44,429 nucleotides of DNA from Puniceicoccaceae bacterium (GCA_007695295.1 REEB01000104.1:1-44429), one strand, 5' to 3'. Shown: positions 26,244 to 35,035, counted from the first letter of the stretch. The notes: generated from the sequence alone by a model not told the origin. A program made the numbers and translations.

Positions 26244-28295
26244 ATGCCTGACTTCCGTCTTTTTCTCTCCTGTCTGGCCTTCAGCCTGTTGGCGGCGGTC
26301 ACCCTTCTCTCCGGGGAGGCGCCGGGGTCGCCTGACAACGACCCCGGCTTCTCGGTCTGGCGGATGGACCGCTCCGTCGACCCGGGAAACGATTTCTACC
26401 GCTTCGCCAACGGCACTTGGGAGGACACCACCCCCATCCCGGCCGATCGATCCCGCTGGGGGGCCTTCGATGAATTGCGCCAGCTCAATGATGAACGCGT
26501 CCTCGCCCTGCTTGAAGAAACCGCCGCCCTCGGCACCGCCCCCGCCGGCTCCCCCGCGGCCCTCGTGCGCGACTTCTTCCGCTCCGGGATGGACCGGGAG
26601 CGGATTGACGCCCTTGGCCTTGAACCGCTGCAACCCCTCCTTTCCGAGGTCGATGCGGTCAACTCCATCGAGGCCTGGGCCGGCCTTCTCGGCCGTTTGC
26701 TCCGGCAGGGCCAAGCCGTGGCCTTCGGCTTCTGGAGCGGCCCCGACGCCGCCGACAGCTCCGTGGTCACGGCTTACCTCAGCCAGGGCGGTCTCGGCCT
26801 TCCCACCCGCGACCACTACTTCGAGGCCCGCCATGCCGACACCCTCGCCGCCTACCGCGACCACATCGTCGCCCTCCTGGTGCTTTCGGGCCTGACCTCG
26901 CGGGAAGCCCGGAGCGAAACCGCCGTCATTCTCGAAATCGAAACCGCTTTGGCCGGTCACTCCCTGCGTCCGGTCGAGCTGCGCGACCGCGAAGCCCTCT
27001 ACAATCCCCACCCCGCGGGAGAGCTGCCGGCCCTCGCACCGGACTTCCCCTGGGCGGCCTGGAAAGAGACCGCCGGTCTTTCCGCCGTGGATACGTTTGT
27101 GGTCCGCCAACCCGGGTTTTTCGCCGGCCTCGCCGAGCTCATCCGCGAGCGTCCGCTCGAGGATTGGAAAACCTTCACCCGCTGGCGGTTGCTCCGCTCA
27201 GCCGCACCCTACCTCGGCGGGGCCTTCGAGGCCGAGTCCTTCGCCTTCAACCAAGCCACCCTCCAAGGCACCCCGGAACCCCGGCCGGCCGGTCAGCGCG
27301 TCGCTGACGTTCTTGATGACCGGATCGGCGAAGCGGTCGGGGCATTGTACGTGGAGCGTCACTACGGAGAGGATACCCGCCGGCGCATGGAAGCTCTGGT
27401 GGACAACGTGCTCGCCGCCTTCGGGGAACGACTCCGCGCCACCGGTTGGATGTCCTCGGAAACCCGGGACGAAGCCCTCCGCAAATTCGAAGCCTTCACG
27501 GTCAAGATCGGTCACCCGGAAAACTTCCGCGACTACGCCGGTCTCGAGATCCGGCCCGACGACTGGCTCGGCAATATCCACCGGGCCGCCGCATGGGATT
27601 TCGAAAGACGCCGCCAAAAGATCGGAGGCCCCGTCGACCGGGCGGAATGGTGGATGACCCCACAGACGGTCAACGCCTACTACGGCAGCTCCAACAACGA
27701 AATCGTTTTCCCCGCAGCCATTCTCCAACCGCCTTTCTTCGACCCACGCCTGGACGACGCCGTCAATTACGGCGCCATCGGGGCCATCATCGGGCACGAG
27801 ATTTCCCATGGCTTCGACGACCAAGGCCGGCTTGTCGACGCGGAAGGCAATCTCCGCAACTGGTGGTCGGAGCAAAGCGCGGAGGCCTTTGCCGCCCGGG
27901 CGCAGGTGCTGGCGGAGCAGGTCTCCCGCTTGGAGGCCGCCCCCGGGCTTTTGCTCGACGGCGAACTCACTCTAGGGGAATCCATCGCCGACCTCTGCGG
28001 CCTGGCTGTCGCCTTTGAGGCCTGGCGGCGCTCCCGCAGCGCGGAAGCCGATCCCGCGGAGACGATCGACGGCTTCACCGGGGAGCAGCGTTTCTTCCTC
28101 TCCTGGGCGCAGGCCTGGCGCACCGTCTACCGGCCCGAGGCCTTGCGGGAGCAGGTCGTGCGCGGCCCCCACCCTCCCGGCCAGTTCCGGGCCACCATCG
28201 CACCGCGCAACCACCCGGCCTTTTTCCGTGCCTTCGCCATCACTCCCGAGGCCCCGCTCCACCTCCCCGAATCGGAGCGCGCCGTTATCTGGTGA
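26244..28295 (+). CDS. M13-family (neprilysin/PepO-type) zinc metallopeptidase
   Basis: A 683-residue secreted peptidase. Zinc ligands are H518 and H522 with catalytic E519 in GHEISHGFDD, and E579 in LTLGESIADLCGL (family form GENIAD, here with Ser). D583 completes that motif. NAYY (in VNAYYGSSNNEIVFPAAIL) supplies the substrate-binding NAYY/F element. The family C-terminus is intact (LHLPESERAVIW, family ending .RVRIW). The signal peptide begins at MPDFRLFLSCLAFSLLAA; the ATG 7 codons earlier is less likely. These enzymes cut oligopeptides outside the inner membrane. It fits with the nearby giant protease as a second step in peptide use. Confidence 0.93.
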   Translation: MPDFRLFLSCLAFSLLAAVTLLSGEAPGSPDNDPGFSVWRMDRSVDPGNDFYRFANGTWEDTTPIPADRSRWGAFDELRQLNDERVLALLEETAALGTAPAGSPAALVRDFFRSGMDRERIDALGLEPLQPLLSEVDAVNSIEAWAGLLGRLLRQGQAVAFGFWSGPDAADSSVVTAYLSQGGLGLPTRDHYFEARHADTLAAYRDHIVALLVLSGLTSREARSETAVILEIETALAGHSLRPVELRDREALYNPHPAGELPALAPDFPWAAWKETAGLSAVDTFVVRQPGFFAGLAELIRERPLEDWKTFTRWRLLRSAAPYLGGAFEAESFAFNQATLQGTPEPRPAGQRVADVLDDRIGEAVGALYVERHYGEDTRRRMEALVDNVLAAFGERLRATGWMSSETRDEALRKFEAFTVKIGHPENFRDYAGLEIRPDDWLGNIHRAAAWDFERRRQKIGGPVDRAEWWMTPQTVNAYYGSSNNEIVFPAAILQPPFFDPRLDDAVNYGAIGAIIGHEISHGFDDQGRLVDAEGNLRNWWSEQSAEAFAARAQVLAEQVSRLEAAPGLLLDGELTLGESIADLCGLAVAFEAWRRSRSAEADPAETIDGFTGEQRFFLSWAQAWRTVYRPEALREQVVRGPHPPGQFRATIAPRNHPAFFRAFAITPEAPLHLPESERAVIW

Positions 28296-28385
28296 ACCGG
28301 CCCAAACCCGATTGACGCACGGCCGCGGATCGGATCATCTGGCGACCGCCGCACCGCGGGTTGGCCGGAGGGCGGCGGATCCACT

Positions 28386-29687
28386 ATGCGCATACTTGCT
28401 TTCGCGGGGTTTCTGATCGCCTACCTGGCCTGGACTTGGGCAAGCCAGAAGCTGCTCAAAAAGATCCAGCGCGACACCCTGGCCAGCCGCAGTTTCGGGT
28501 CCCATGTGCTGGCCGCGGCCCTCGCCATCGGCAGCCTCTTCACTTTTATTTACCTGCTCACCGGGTATTACAACCTCACCCTGGTGCTGGCCTTTTTCGC
28601 CGCTTCCCTGGCCGGTATTCTACTCGCGGCCCTCCTTCGCGGCCTCCTCGGCTCCATCACGACCCAGTGGGGACCCCGCGTCTTCTGGGCCGGCGGGGAA
28701 ATCGGCATGAAACACAGTGGCATCATGATCGCGACCGTGGCCGTCGCCGCCCTCGTCACCTTCGCCTACCCGGTGCTCGCCGGGGTCGCGTTTTTCACCC
28801 TCCCGCCGGATGAGCTGACGTCACGGATTTTCCAATACACGCTGCTGCTGGTTTTTCTCTCCGGCTATCCGATGGTCATCTTCATCCTCGTGCAGTTGCA
28901 GGTCTCGGAAAACGTCGACCACGGCACCCGCACCCACTTTCTCGTCAGCCAAGTCGGCAGCCTCGTGAATGTGGCGCTCTTTCTTTCGCTGCTCTTCTGG
29001 TCGCTCGACATCGGGGGGGAAGTCGGCCGCTGGGAGGTCGGCGGCATCACCCTCGCCTTTTCGCCCCTCCTGCTCGGGCTGGTGGCGGGGATGTTTCTCC
29101 TCACATCATTCATCCCCTACCTCATTGGCACCCGCCGGGCCAAGCAGTGGCGCCTCCACCTCCTGAAAACCCGCCTTGGCTGGCTTGACCAAACCATCCG
29201 GCTCCTTGAAGCGCCCACTCCCGCGCTCTACCAACCCAAACTCGACACTCTCCAGGCCGACCTCCGGGACGAGCGCGACCGCTTCGTCCGCTCCGATCCC
29301 ATGGTCGCGATCGGACTCCAGATCGACCGCGGCGCCACTCCGGAACAGGCCGCTATTTTCGCGCCCGCCTACCGCATCAGCCGCGACCTCGATCCACGCT
29401 TCCAGCACCTCGACCAAATCGGTGATTTCTCCGATCGCCTCGGAGAGATCCGCGCCGAGCTCTCCCAGAAGACCGACCCCGGGGACCAGACCGCCACCGG
29501 CGGACGCTGGTTGCCCTACCTCCGGTCCCGGCGGGAAGAAGCCGAAAAAGCCCTCGCCAGCGAGGAAAAGAACCGCACACCCGCCTTCATCGTTTCGAGC
29601 GGTATTCTGCTGCCCATTGCGACCGTCTTTCTGACCGAGTTTTCCCAGTGGCTGTGGGCGTTTTTCTCCCGCACCCTCCCCGAATGA
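28386..29687 (+). CDS. Multi-pass membrane protein of unknown function
   Basis: A 433-residue protein that I cannot assign. The first 250 residues hold about seven membrane segments (near 1-20, 42-62, 66-88, 112-136, 148-170, 188-208 and 222-246). They are followed by a roughly 150-residue charged, helical cytosolic region (about KTRLGWLDQTIRLLEAP to SRREEAEKALASEEKNR). One last membrane segment (about 405-425) closes the protein. It begins 90 bases after the M13 peptidase gene in the same direction, so co-transcription is possible. The helical region could form a coiled coil. Absence of catalytic or transporter motifs leaves the role open. Confidence 0.75.
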   Translation: MRILAFAGFLIAYLAWTWASQKLLKKIQRDTLASRSFGSHVLAAALAIGSLFTFIYLLTGYYNLTLVLAFFAASLAGILLAALLRGLLGSITTQWGPRVFWAGGEIGMKHSGIMIATVAVAALVTFAYPVLAGVAFFTLPPDELTSRIFQYTLLLVFLSGYPMVIFILVQLQVSENVDHGTRTHFLVSQVGSLVNVALFLSLLFWSLDIGGEVGRWEVGGITLAFSPLLLGLVAGMFLLTSFIPYLIGTRRAKQWRLHLLKTRLGWLDQTIRLLEAPTPALYQPKLDTLQADLRDERDRFVRSDPMVAIGLQIDRGATPEQAAIFAPAYRISRDLDPRFQHLDQIGDFSDRLGEIRAELSQKTDPGDQTATGGRWLPYLRSRREEAEKALASEEKNRTPAFIVSSGILLPIATVFLTEFSQWLWAFFSRTLPE

Positions 29688-29705
29688 CCCGCGCCCGGCA
29701 AGCGC

Positions 29706-29725
29706 CGGTGTGCGGCCGCACACCG
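29706..29725. terminator. 20-bp perfect palindrome between convergent genes
   Basis: CGGTGTGCGGCCGCACACCG is its own reverse complement and sits in the 42-base gap between the rightward membrane protein gene and the leftward aldo/keto reductase gene. It may act as a bidirectional terminator or protein-binding site; it lacks a T-run. Confidence 0.5.
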
Positions 29726-29729
29726 CCCC

Positions 29730-30710
29730 TCAGGGCAGCTTCCGGCCGCGGCCGGCGATGAAGAGCGCATTCCACTCCTCGCGGCTCAGCTCGACTTTGT
29801 CCACCTCCGCGCAGGCCTGGATGCGCCCCGGATTGAGCGTGCCGATGACGGGCTGGATTTTCGCGGGATGGCGCGTCAGCCAGGCCAACGCGATCGCCTC
29901 CCGGCTGACCCCGTGCCGCTCCGCCAGCGCCGCCACCAGCACGGTCACCGCGCGGGTGCGCTCGTCGGCTTCATCTGCTGCTTTCCCCGTGTAACGCCCT
30001 TGGGCGAGCGGCGCGTAAGCCTGCACCGCGATCTCATGCTCGCGACAATACTCGAGCACACCCTCTCCGCGGGTCGCCACCCCAGTCTCGGCATAGCCGG
30101 CCACAATGCCCCCGTCGACCGCGTTGGGAAAGAGCAGGTTGATCTGGATCTGGTTGGCCACCAGCGGCTGGCCGAGGTGCTTACGCAATAAGGAGAGCTG
30201 GGCCGGCGTGTGGTTGCTGACGCCGAAGTGTTTGACTTTTCCCGCCGCCTGCAGGGTCGCGAAGGCCTCCGCCACTTCCTCCGGTTCGGCCAGCGGATCG
30301 GGCCGGTGCAGGAGCAGGATGTCGAGGTAGTCCGTCTCCAGCCGCTTCAGGATGCCGTCGACCGAGGCCAGGATATACTCCCGGCTGAAGTCATACCGGC
30401 CCGGCACCCCCGGCGCCGGATCGTCGGCAAAACGTATCCCGCACTTGCTCTGCACCACCAAGTCCTCCCTCCGGGCCACGCCTCGCTTCCAAACCTCGGC
30501 AAATACCCGCTCCGAGCGTCCCCGGCAGTAGATGTCCGCGTGATCGTAAATTGTGATCCCCGCCTCCAACGCGGCCTCCACCGCCTCCAGTCCCCGCTGG
30601 ATCGTCTCCTCATCCGGCTCGCCCGCACTCCAGGAACCCCCCATGTGCATGCACCCGAAAATGAGACGGGAAACGGAGTAAGGCGTATGGGGAATGGGCT
30701 GCTGTTTCAT
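29730..30710 (-). CDS. Aldo/keto reductase (YdhF-like)
   Basis: A 326-residue NADPH-dependent oxidoreductase of the AKR superfamily that reduces carbonyl groups. The tetrad is visible: D56 and Y61 (YDHADIY), K89 (VQSKCG) and H135 (LLLHRPDPL). The nucleotide-binding end is present (PVIGTLNPGRI). The ATG at 30710 is preferred over 30719 because an AGGTGG sequence precedes it at suitable distance. The gene is leftward and separated from the sugar kinase gene by about 260 bases. Natural substrate is unknown; a sugar or aldehyde is likely given the neighbours. Confidence 0.93.
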   Translation of the reverse strand: MKQQPIPHTPYSVSRLIFGCMHMGGSWSAGEPDEETIQRGLEAVEAALEAGITIYDHADIYCRGRSERVFAEVWKRGVARREDLVVQSKCGIRFADDPAPGVPGRYDFSREYILASVDGILKRLETDYLDILLLHRPDPLAEPEEVAEAFATLQAAGKVKHFGVSNHTPAQLSLLRKHLGQPLVANQIQINLLFPNAVDGGIVAGYAETGVATRGEGVLEYCREHEIAVQAYAPLAQGRYTGKAADEADERTRAVTVLVAALAERHGVSREAIALAWLTRHPAKIQPVIGTLNPGRIQACAEVDKVELSREEWNALFIAGRGRKLP

Positions 30711-30840
30711 ACCACCCACCTACACCACGAAAGCCCCTGCAGGCCAGAGCAAAGCGGTGGCTCCAGCGGCAAGACCATGACCACGGAGCGGCTGCCGAGG
30801 CCTGATCACGTCTCTCAAAGCGCCCCCGGCCAACGACAAA

Positions 30841-30905
30841 CAGCCTGTCCCTATCTCGCTCCTAGCTCGCCCCTATTTCATCCCCCCTCGGTTCTGTCCT
30901 GACCC
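30841..30905. repeat. Possible REP-like intergenic element
   Basis: The gap between the reductase and kinase genes has a low-complexity stretch with CCCTAT twice (30849-30854 and 30871-30876), CTCGCTC/AGCTCGC units between them, and GTCCCTAT and GTCCTGACCCC edges. The leftward reading begins GGGGTCAGGACAGA. Such blocks resemble solitary REP-associated elements, but no transposase gene is near. Confidence 0.3.
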
Positions 30906-30969
30906 CGCCTCGTCACTTCGGCAGCTAACTCCGCGCGCCCCGGCACCGCGGTGTTTATCTGCCTCCTCT

Positions 30970-31896
30970 TCACTCCGCCGCAGCGCCGAACAACTCCGCC
31001 GGAGCACGCCCCAGGAGAGCCTTCACCCCCTCGATCGGCGTCCCCGGAACAGGCGCCACCACCGCCTCCGGCAGCGCCGTTAGTAGTTGTTCTTCCACTA
31101 CAGACCAAGCCGAAAGCCGCTGCAGGATCGGCCCGCTCACTCCCACCGGCACCGCCCCTTTCAGGCTCAGCCGTCCGGCCACCGCCACCGCCAGCCCGCC
31201 CAAGGGCCGGACCGCCGCGGCCACCGCGGCCACCGCCGAAACCAGGCCTTGGTCGGCCAAATCGAGCACCGCCGGGGCAAACCCCGCCAAGACTGCCGCC
31301 GGCCGCTCCTCCCCGTGGATCCGTCGTTTCATCGCCTGCTCGTCCCACCCGCCGCACAACCGCGCCGCCTCCTCCCCGAGCGCATCCCGCTCCGCCCAAC
31401 CCTGCGTCTGCAGGATCGCCGCCGCCCAGCCCCGCCGGCCGATTTCCGTTCCCGCACCCGCATCGCCGAGGATCCACCCCAAACCACCCGCATAATGTAC
31501 CGCCCCATCCCCGGCGCGGGCGGCCACAAACGATCCGGTACCGGCATGCATGACCAGCCCGGACGCGCCGCCCGGCGACGCCAATTCCAGGACCGGCCAG
31601 GCATCATCCACCGCCGCCACCCGGCCGTAGCCGTGCAGTCCCGACGCAAACCCTTGCCAGAAGGCCCGGTCGCCGGCCAGGCAGAGGAGCGTGCGCTCGA
31701 CCGGACCACCGCCGGCCGCACGCCGAAGCTGGTCCAACCACTTGGTCAGCCGCGCCGCCGCTTCGTCCCGCCCGAGGCTGTTCGGATTGCATCCCTCCCG
31801 CACCTCCCGGTGCAACTCGCGTCCGTCCGCGTCGAGGGCGACGAGTTCGGTCTTGGTTCCTCCTCCGTCCACGCCGAGCAATACCCCGGATTTCAT
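30970..31896 (-). CDS. BadF/BadG-family ATPase, N-acetylglucosamine kinase-like
   Basis: A 308-residue ASKHA-fold kinase. LLGVDGGGTKTELVALD (phosphate-1 loop, D10), GLVMHAGTGSF (phosphate-2 loop region) and GGLGWILGDAGAGTEIGRR are typical of the N-acetylglucosamine kinase/BadF group. That group phosphorylates amino sugars with ATP in the cytosol. The frame is open to 32046, but MKSGVLLG at 31896 matches relatives' starts and leaves room for a promoter. The small membrane-protein gene at 32061 is divergent from it. Substrate preference cannot be read from sequence; a salvage role for sugars released by the hydrolase at 32393 is an inference. Confidence 0.88.
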   Translation of the reverse strand: MKSGVLLGVDGGGTKTELVALDADGRELHREVREGCNPNSLGRDEAAARLTKWLDQLRRAAGGGPVERTLLCLAGDRAFWQGFASGLHGYGRVAAVDDAWPVLELASPGGASGLVMHAGTGSFVAARAGDGAVHYAGGLGWILGDAGAGTEIGRRGWAAAILQTQGWAERDALGEEAARLCGGWDEQAMKRRIHGEERPAAVLAGFAPAVLDLADQGLVSAVAAVAAAVRPLGGLAVAVAGRLSLKGAVPVGVSGPILQRLSAWSVVEEQLLTALPEAVVAPVPGTPIEGVKALLGRAPAELFGAAAE

Positions 31897-31970
31897 CGCG
31901 ACATTCTGGCGGCGGCGCCCCGGGCGCAACAAGGCGAAACCAGCAGCCGAAGGCATGCGGACGGATGCTC

Positions 31971-31995
31971 GGATATTTTCTGCGACTTTCCGCCG
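31971..31995 (+). promoter_or_regulatory. Conserved upstream motif of first small membrane-protein gene
   Basis: GGATATTTTC followed by TGCGACTTTCCGCCG (31981-31995) lies 80 bases before the ATG at 32061. The same 15 bases occur before the paralogous gene at 34784 (motif at 34645-34659), also preceded by a GGATTTT tract. Retention outside the coding region suggests a regulatory role or a recent duplication. Confidence 0.45.
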
Positions 31996-32060
31996 CCCCA
32001 TGGGTTCATTCCTTCGAACACCACAAGCAACGACATGCCCAACCAATCTTATCCGACCCC

Positions 32061-32318
32061 ATGAACACCTTCTCCCTGCTCCTCTCCGCCGCCTTCACCG
32101 GACTCGCCTCGCTGCCCGCCTTTGCCGCCGGCCTTCCCTTCTGGAGCCTCGCCGCCCTGCTCGGAACAACCTTCGGGCTGGTGATGGTCTTTACCCTCGA
32201 ACTCACCTCCGGCCGCCCCGCCTCAATGCGGGCGCGGCCGGCTCGCGTTTCAGCCGCCGCCACGGTGGCCCGCACCACCGGAATCGCCTTCGCCCTGCCC
32301 GCGCCGGCGGCCGCCTGA
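32061..32318 (+). CDS. Small membrane protein, paralog A
   Basis: An 85-residue protein. MNTFSLLLSAAFTGLASLPA is a signal-like or first membrane segment, and LPFWSLAALLGTTFGLVMVF a second; TSGRPASMRARPARVSA then forms a basic tail. No named family is recognised. A second copy at 34784 shares the order and many positions (MNTF.LLL.AA.TGL.SLPA, TFGL.M.F.LE, TGRPAS.R.RP.RVSA). That pairwise conservation is good evidence that both are real genes. The frame is open back to 31965, but the paralog alignment fixes the ATG at 32061. It starts divergently from the kinase gene and ends against the leftward hydrolase gene. Confidence 0.75.
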   Translation: MNTFSLLLSAAFTGLASLPAFAAGLPFWSLAALLGTTFGLVMVFTLELTSGRPASMRARPARVSAAATVARTTGIAFALPAPAAA

Positions 32319-32392
32319 GGGTAGCAGGCGCGGCCGGCCCCCGGGACATCACCAATGGGGTTGCCAGCGAAACCTCTTCGGGGCGGCCCCTC

Positions 32393-34420
32393 TCAATGCT
32401 GCACCACAATGAGGGCGTGGCAGGTAAACGCCGGCACGGTGAACCGCACCACTTCCTCAGCCTGCCGGAACTCCAGCGTCCGGCCCTCCGGCTCCAGACG
32501 CACACTGCGGACGGGCTCCGCAAGCCGGAGCGTCACTTGCACCGGAGGAGCGGACGGCAAATCCTCAATGACTTCGATCGCCCCCCGGCCACCACCCTCG
32601 CCGCCACGCCGGATCGGCTGGCCATAGAGCAGGTGAAGCACATGGCGGTGCTGGCCCCCCTGGTAGGCGAGATTGGCCCGGCCGCTCGAAGGCAGGCCGT
32701 CGAGAACCAGGCGGATGTCCTCCCCGAGCAATGACCGTATCACTCGGGCAGTGATTTCCCGCAGCGCCACCGTGCCGTGGGCGGCGTAGTCGCTGAAGAC
32801 CGGATAAGCGAGCGCAGCCAAACCGCCGCGGCGCACCCCGAAAGCGTAGCCCGAAGGTTCCGGCCGCGGCGGAGCGTGCTGGTGGCTGCAGTAGTGGGCG
32901 TAGTTGCGGTTGAAATACGGCTCAAACACATCGCCCAAACTTTCCCCGCTGGTCGGCTGCAATCGTTGCGAGCGCCCATACATCACCATCGGCGTTTCGA
33001 GCCAATCGGGCCGGAGGTCCGGATTGGGCAAAATGAAGGACGGTACAAACGGCGACTCACCGGACCAGTCCGCCCCGAGGTCGAGCGCCGGCCCGGATCC
33101 ATCAGGCCTCAGCCCGCTCGCCCCGGTCAGCAGCACCCGTCCGCCCCGCCCGAGATGAGCCGCGAGCCGCTCCGCCAAACCAGCATCGACGGGAATCTCA
33201 TCCGGCAGGACGACCAACGGGTAGGCGGAGAAGTCGCGGTCGTGGTCAAGGAGCGTGAAAAGCAGTTTTTCCTCCAGGAACATCCGCGCCACGCCGGTAT
33301 CGGCGGGATGGGTTCGCCCCGCCTTGGCGCGGGCGACGGGATCAAGCGGAGTGGCGGCGGCCGCCAGCACGGCAATGTCGGCGCAATTGACCGCGCCGGC
33401 GCACCAGGCCTCCCGCGCCGCCACCCCGGCATAAGCTTGGCCGATGACCCGGTAGGTGGAGGCATCGAGCCGCCCGCTGGGATGGAGCTGGTCCCCCACC
33501 GAACAGCGAGCCCCGAAAGCGATCATCGCGGCGCACTCGTAACGCAGGGCGTTGGGATGCTTGAAACCGCCGAACTCGCCCCAAGTGGTGTGGAATTTAC
33601 CGGTCATGCCCAGAACCGAGTGGGGCAGGTTCTCCACATACTTCAGGGAAAGCGGAAAGTGATCGTAACCCCAGCCGCCGGTCGGCAGCGATTCCAGCTC
33701 GAGGTGGGAAAACCAGGTCTCGTATTTCTCCCGCTCTCCCATCGCGATGTGGCCGGAGTTGTGGAAGACGGGGCGGTCGGGGTCACCACGCTTTACCGCC
33801 GCAGTGGTGCGCTCGTAATACAAGCGGTGCGCTTCCCCGGCACAGCGCAGCCGGGCCGCTTCGGAACACGGGTCGAGATCGTGCTCCGCCATCCAACGCA
33901 TCCGCCAGGGCGAAGCACCGGGCCGCTGGTGGATGATGTCGAGGAAAATGCCGTCGCACCCGGGAAACAACTCCACCACTTCCTCGATCTGCGCACAAAG
34001 GTAGTCGAGATACGGGGAGAGGAAATCCAGATGTCGGAAGCCGGGCTCAAGGAGCGTCTTCGACCAGCCGTCGTAGCGTCCCTCGGCGTCGATCTGCCGC
34101 CATTCCGGGTGCTCCTCGGCGGCCACGTCGTCCAGCCCGGCCGAGATGTAGATCGGCGCGTTGACGCCGATTTCTTTAGTCGCTTCGAACTGGGCACGGA
34201 GCAAATCAAAGGAGAGCCCGGGATGCATCCGGCCGACTGTCGTCGGGTGGTAGGACCAGCCATGGTGACACTTGGCGAAGAGAGTGATGGAGTCAACCTG
34301 AGCCCGGCGCAACGTCTCCTGCCACTCGGCTTTGTCAAAAGCCGCGCCGATCGCGGGGATGTGTGGCGAGGTATGGAAATCGAGATGGACCTGACGGAAG
34401 CGAAGCGTGGGGCGGTTCAT
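32393..34420 (-). CDS. GHL6-like (hypothetical glycoside hydrolase) protein with trimerisation-like domain
   Basis: A 675-residue cytosolic protein with no signal peptide. It starts MNRPTLRFRQVHLDFHTSP, then a TIM-barrel region with DSITLFAKCHHGWSYHP and APIYISAGLDD, GIFLDIIHQRPG, and RPVFHNSGHI. This is the pattern of the GHL6 'alpha-amylase family/beta-galactosidase trimerisation' proteins common in Verrucomicrobiota and Planctomycetota. A middle alpha/beta domain (about 380-500, YPLVVLPDEIPVDAGLAERL) matches the trimerisation-like fold, and the C-terminus is a beta-sandwich. Substrate is unknown. The start at 34420 is chosen by family alignment; the open frame runs on to 34705. The Asp in FLDIIHQ is a candidate catalytic residue, which I cannot prove. 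Confidence 0.8.
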   Translation of the reverse strand: MNRPTLRFRQVHLDFHTSPHIPAIGAAFDKAEWQETLRRAQVDSITLFAKCHHGWSYHPTTVGRMHPGLSFDLLRAQFEATKEIGVNAPIYISAGLDDVAAEEHPEWRQIDAEGRYDGWSKTLLEPGFRHLDFLSPYLDYLCAQIEEVVELFPGCDGIFLDIIHQRPGASPWRMRWMAEHDLDPCSEAARLRCAGEAHRLYYERTTAAVKRGDPDRPVFHNSGHIAMGEREKYETWFSHLELESLPTGGWGYDHFPLSLKYVENLPHSVLGMTGKFHTTWGEFGGFKHPNALRYECAAMIAFGARCSVGDQLHPSGRLDASTYRVIGQAYAGVAAREAWCAGAVNCADIAVLAAAATPLDPVARAKAGRTHPADTGVARMFLEEKLLFTLLDHDRDFSAYPLVVLPDEIPVDAGLAERLAAHLGRGGRVLLTGASGLRPDGSGPALDLGADWSGESPFVPSFILPNPDLRPDWLETPMVMYGRSQRLQPTSGESLGDVFEPYFNRNYAHYCSHQHAPPRPEPSGYAFGVRRGGLAALAYPVFSDYAAHGTVALREITARVIRSLLGEDIRLVLDGLPSSGRANLAYQGGQHRHVLHLLYGQPIRRGGEGGGRGAIEVIEDLPSAPPVQVTLRLAEPVRSVRLEPEGRTLEFRQAEEVVRFTVPAFTCHALIVVQH

Positions 34421-34783
34421 GATGCGGGGCGTGTCTCTGTGTTGCCCGCCCAGCCTCGTTCGCGGTTCGCTGCAGGGCAATCCCGCACTCAGCGGACTGG
34501 CACCCCTTCCCGACGCAGTTCGACTCGCTCGTAGTGGCTTTCTCACGTCGGCGAAGCAAGGCCAGGAACCCACCTCCATTCCGCCCGGCCCGCGCCCGCT
34601 CCAACAAGGTCCCGGCGGCCCCAGAACGATTTTTTGGATTTTCCTGCGACTTTCCGCCGGCCGCCGGGTTCTCCTCAGCAAGAAACCACAACCACCGGAC
34701 CACAAGCCATGAAACGCAGCATCCGTTTTCCAACTCCTCCGTCCTCTACAGCAACTCTTTCACTTCAACCCGACCCAACCATC
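34421..34783. other. Divergent intergenic region upstream of the hydrolase and paralog B
   Basis: A 363-base gap between divergent starts, with no credible gene. It should hold promoters for both sides. The only notable element is the 15-bp motif at 34645-34659, with an A/T-rich run (ATTTTTTGGATTTT) before it. Confidence 0.45.
34634..34659 (+). promoter_or_regulatory. Conserved upstream motif of second small membrane-protein gene
   Basis: TGCGACTTTCCGCCG (34645-34659) exactly repeats 31981-31995 and is preceded by TTGGATTTTCC. It lies 139 bases before the ATG at 34784, versus 80 for the first copy. It could be a promoter or operator shared by the two paralogs. Confidence 0.45.
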
Positions 34784-35035
34784 ATGAACACCTTCACACT
34801 TCTACTCGCCGCCGCCGTCACGGGCCTCATCTCCCTGCCCGCCATCGCCGCGGACCTGCCGATCTGGCAGCTCACCGTCATCCCGGCCGTCACCTTCGGC
34901 CTGCTCATGCTCTTCATTCTTGAGTTCAACACCGGCCGCCCCGCTTCGCTGCGGGAGCGGCCGGTCCGCGTGTCCGCCCCGGCGCGCCGCCGCGCGCCCG
35001 CGCCCCTCGCTCTGCCCTTCCCTGCGGAAGCCTGA
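34784..35035 (+). CDS. Small membrane protein, paralog B
   Basis: An 83-residue homolog of the product at 32061. MNTFTLLLAAAVTGLISLPA and LPIWQLTVIPAVTFGLLMLF are its two hydrophobic segments, followed by NTGRPASLRERPVRVSA and an Arg/Ala/Pro-rich tail. The TGRPAS.R.RP.RVSA block is the most conserved part and presumably functional. Family and role are not recognised. It is transcribed rightward alone and ends at a strong intrinsic terminator (35061-35097). The two copies flank the GHL6-like gene, so the region may have arisen by local duplication. Confidence 0.78.
   Translation: MNTFTLLLAAAVTGLISLPAIAADLPIWQLTVIPAVTFGLLMLFILEFNTGRPASLRERPVRVSAPARRRAPAPLALPFPAEA

Noticed and set aside
26091-27110. 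Long leftward extension of the ABC ATPase frame
   Set aside because: It is antisense to the well-supported M13 peptidase gene and has no homology-like content; GC-rich codon bias explains the open frame.
34421-34705. Upstream extension of the hydrolase frame
   Set aside because: The extension lacks a family match and would remove the divergent promoter region; the family start is MNRPTLRF at 34420.
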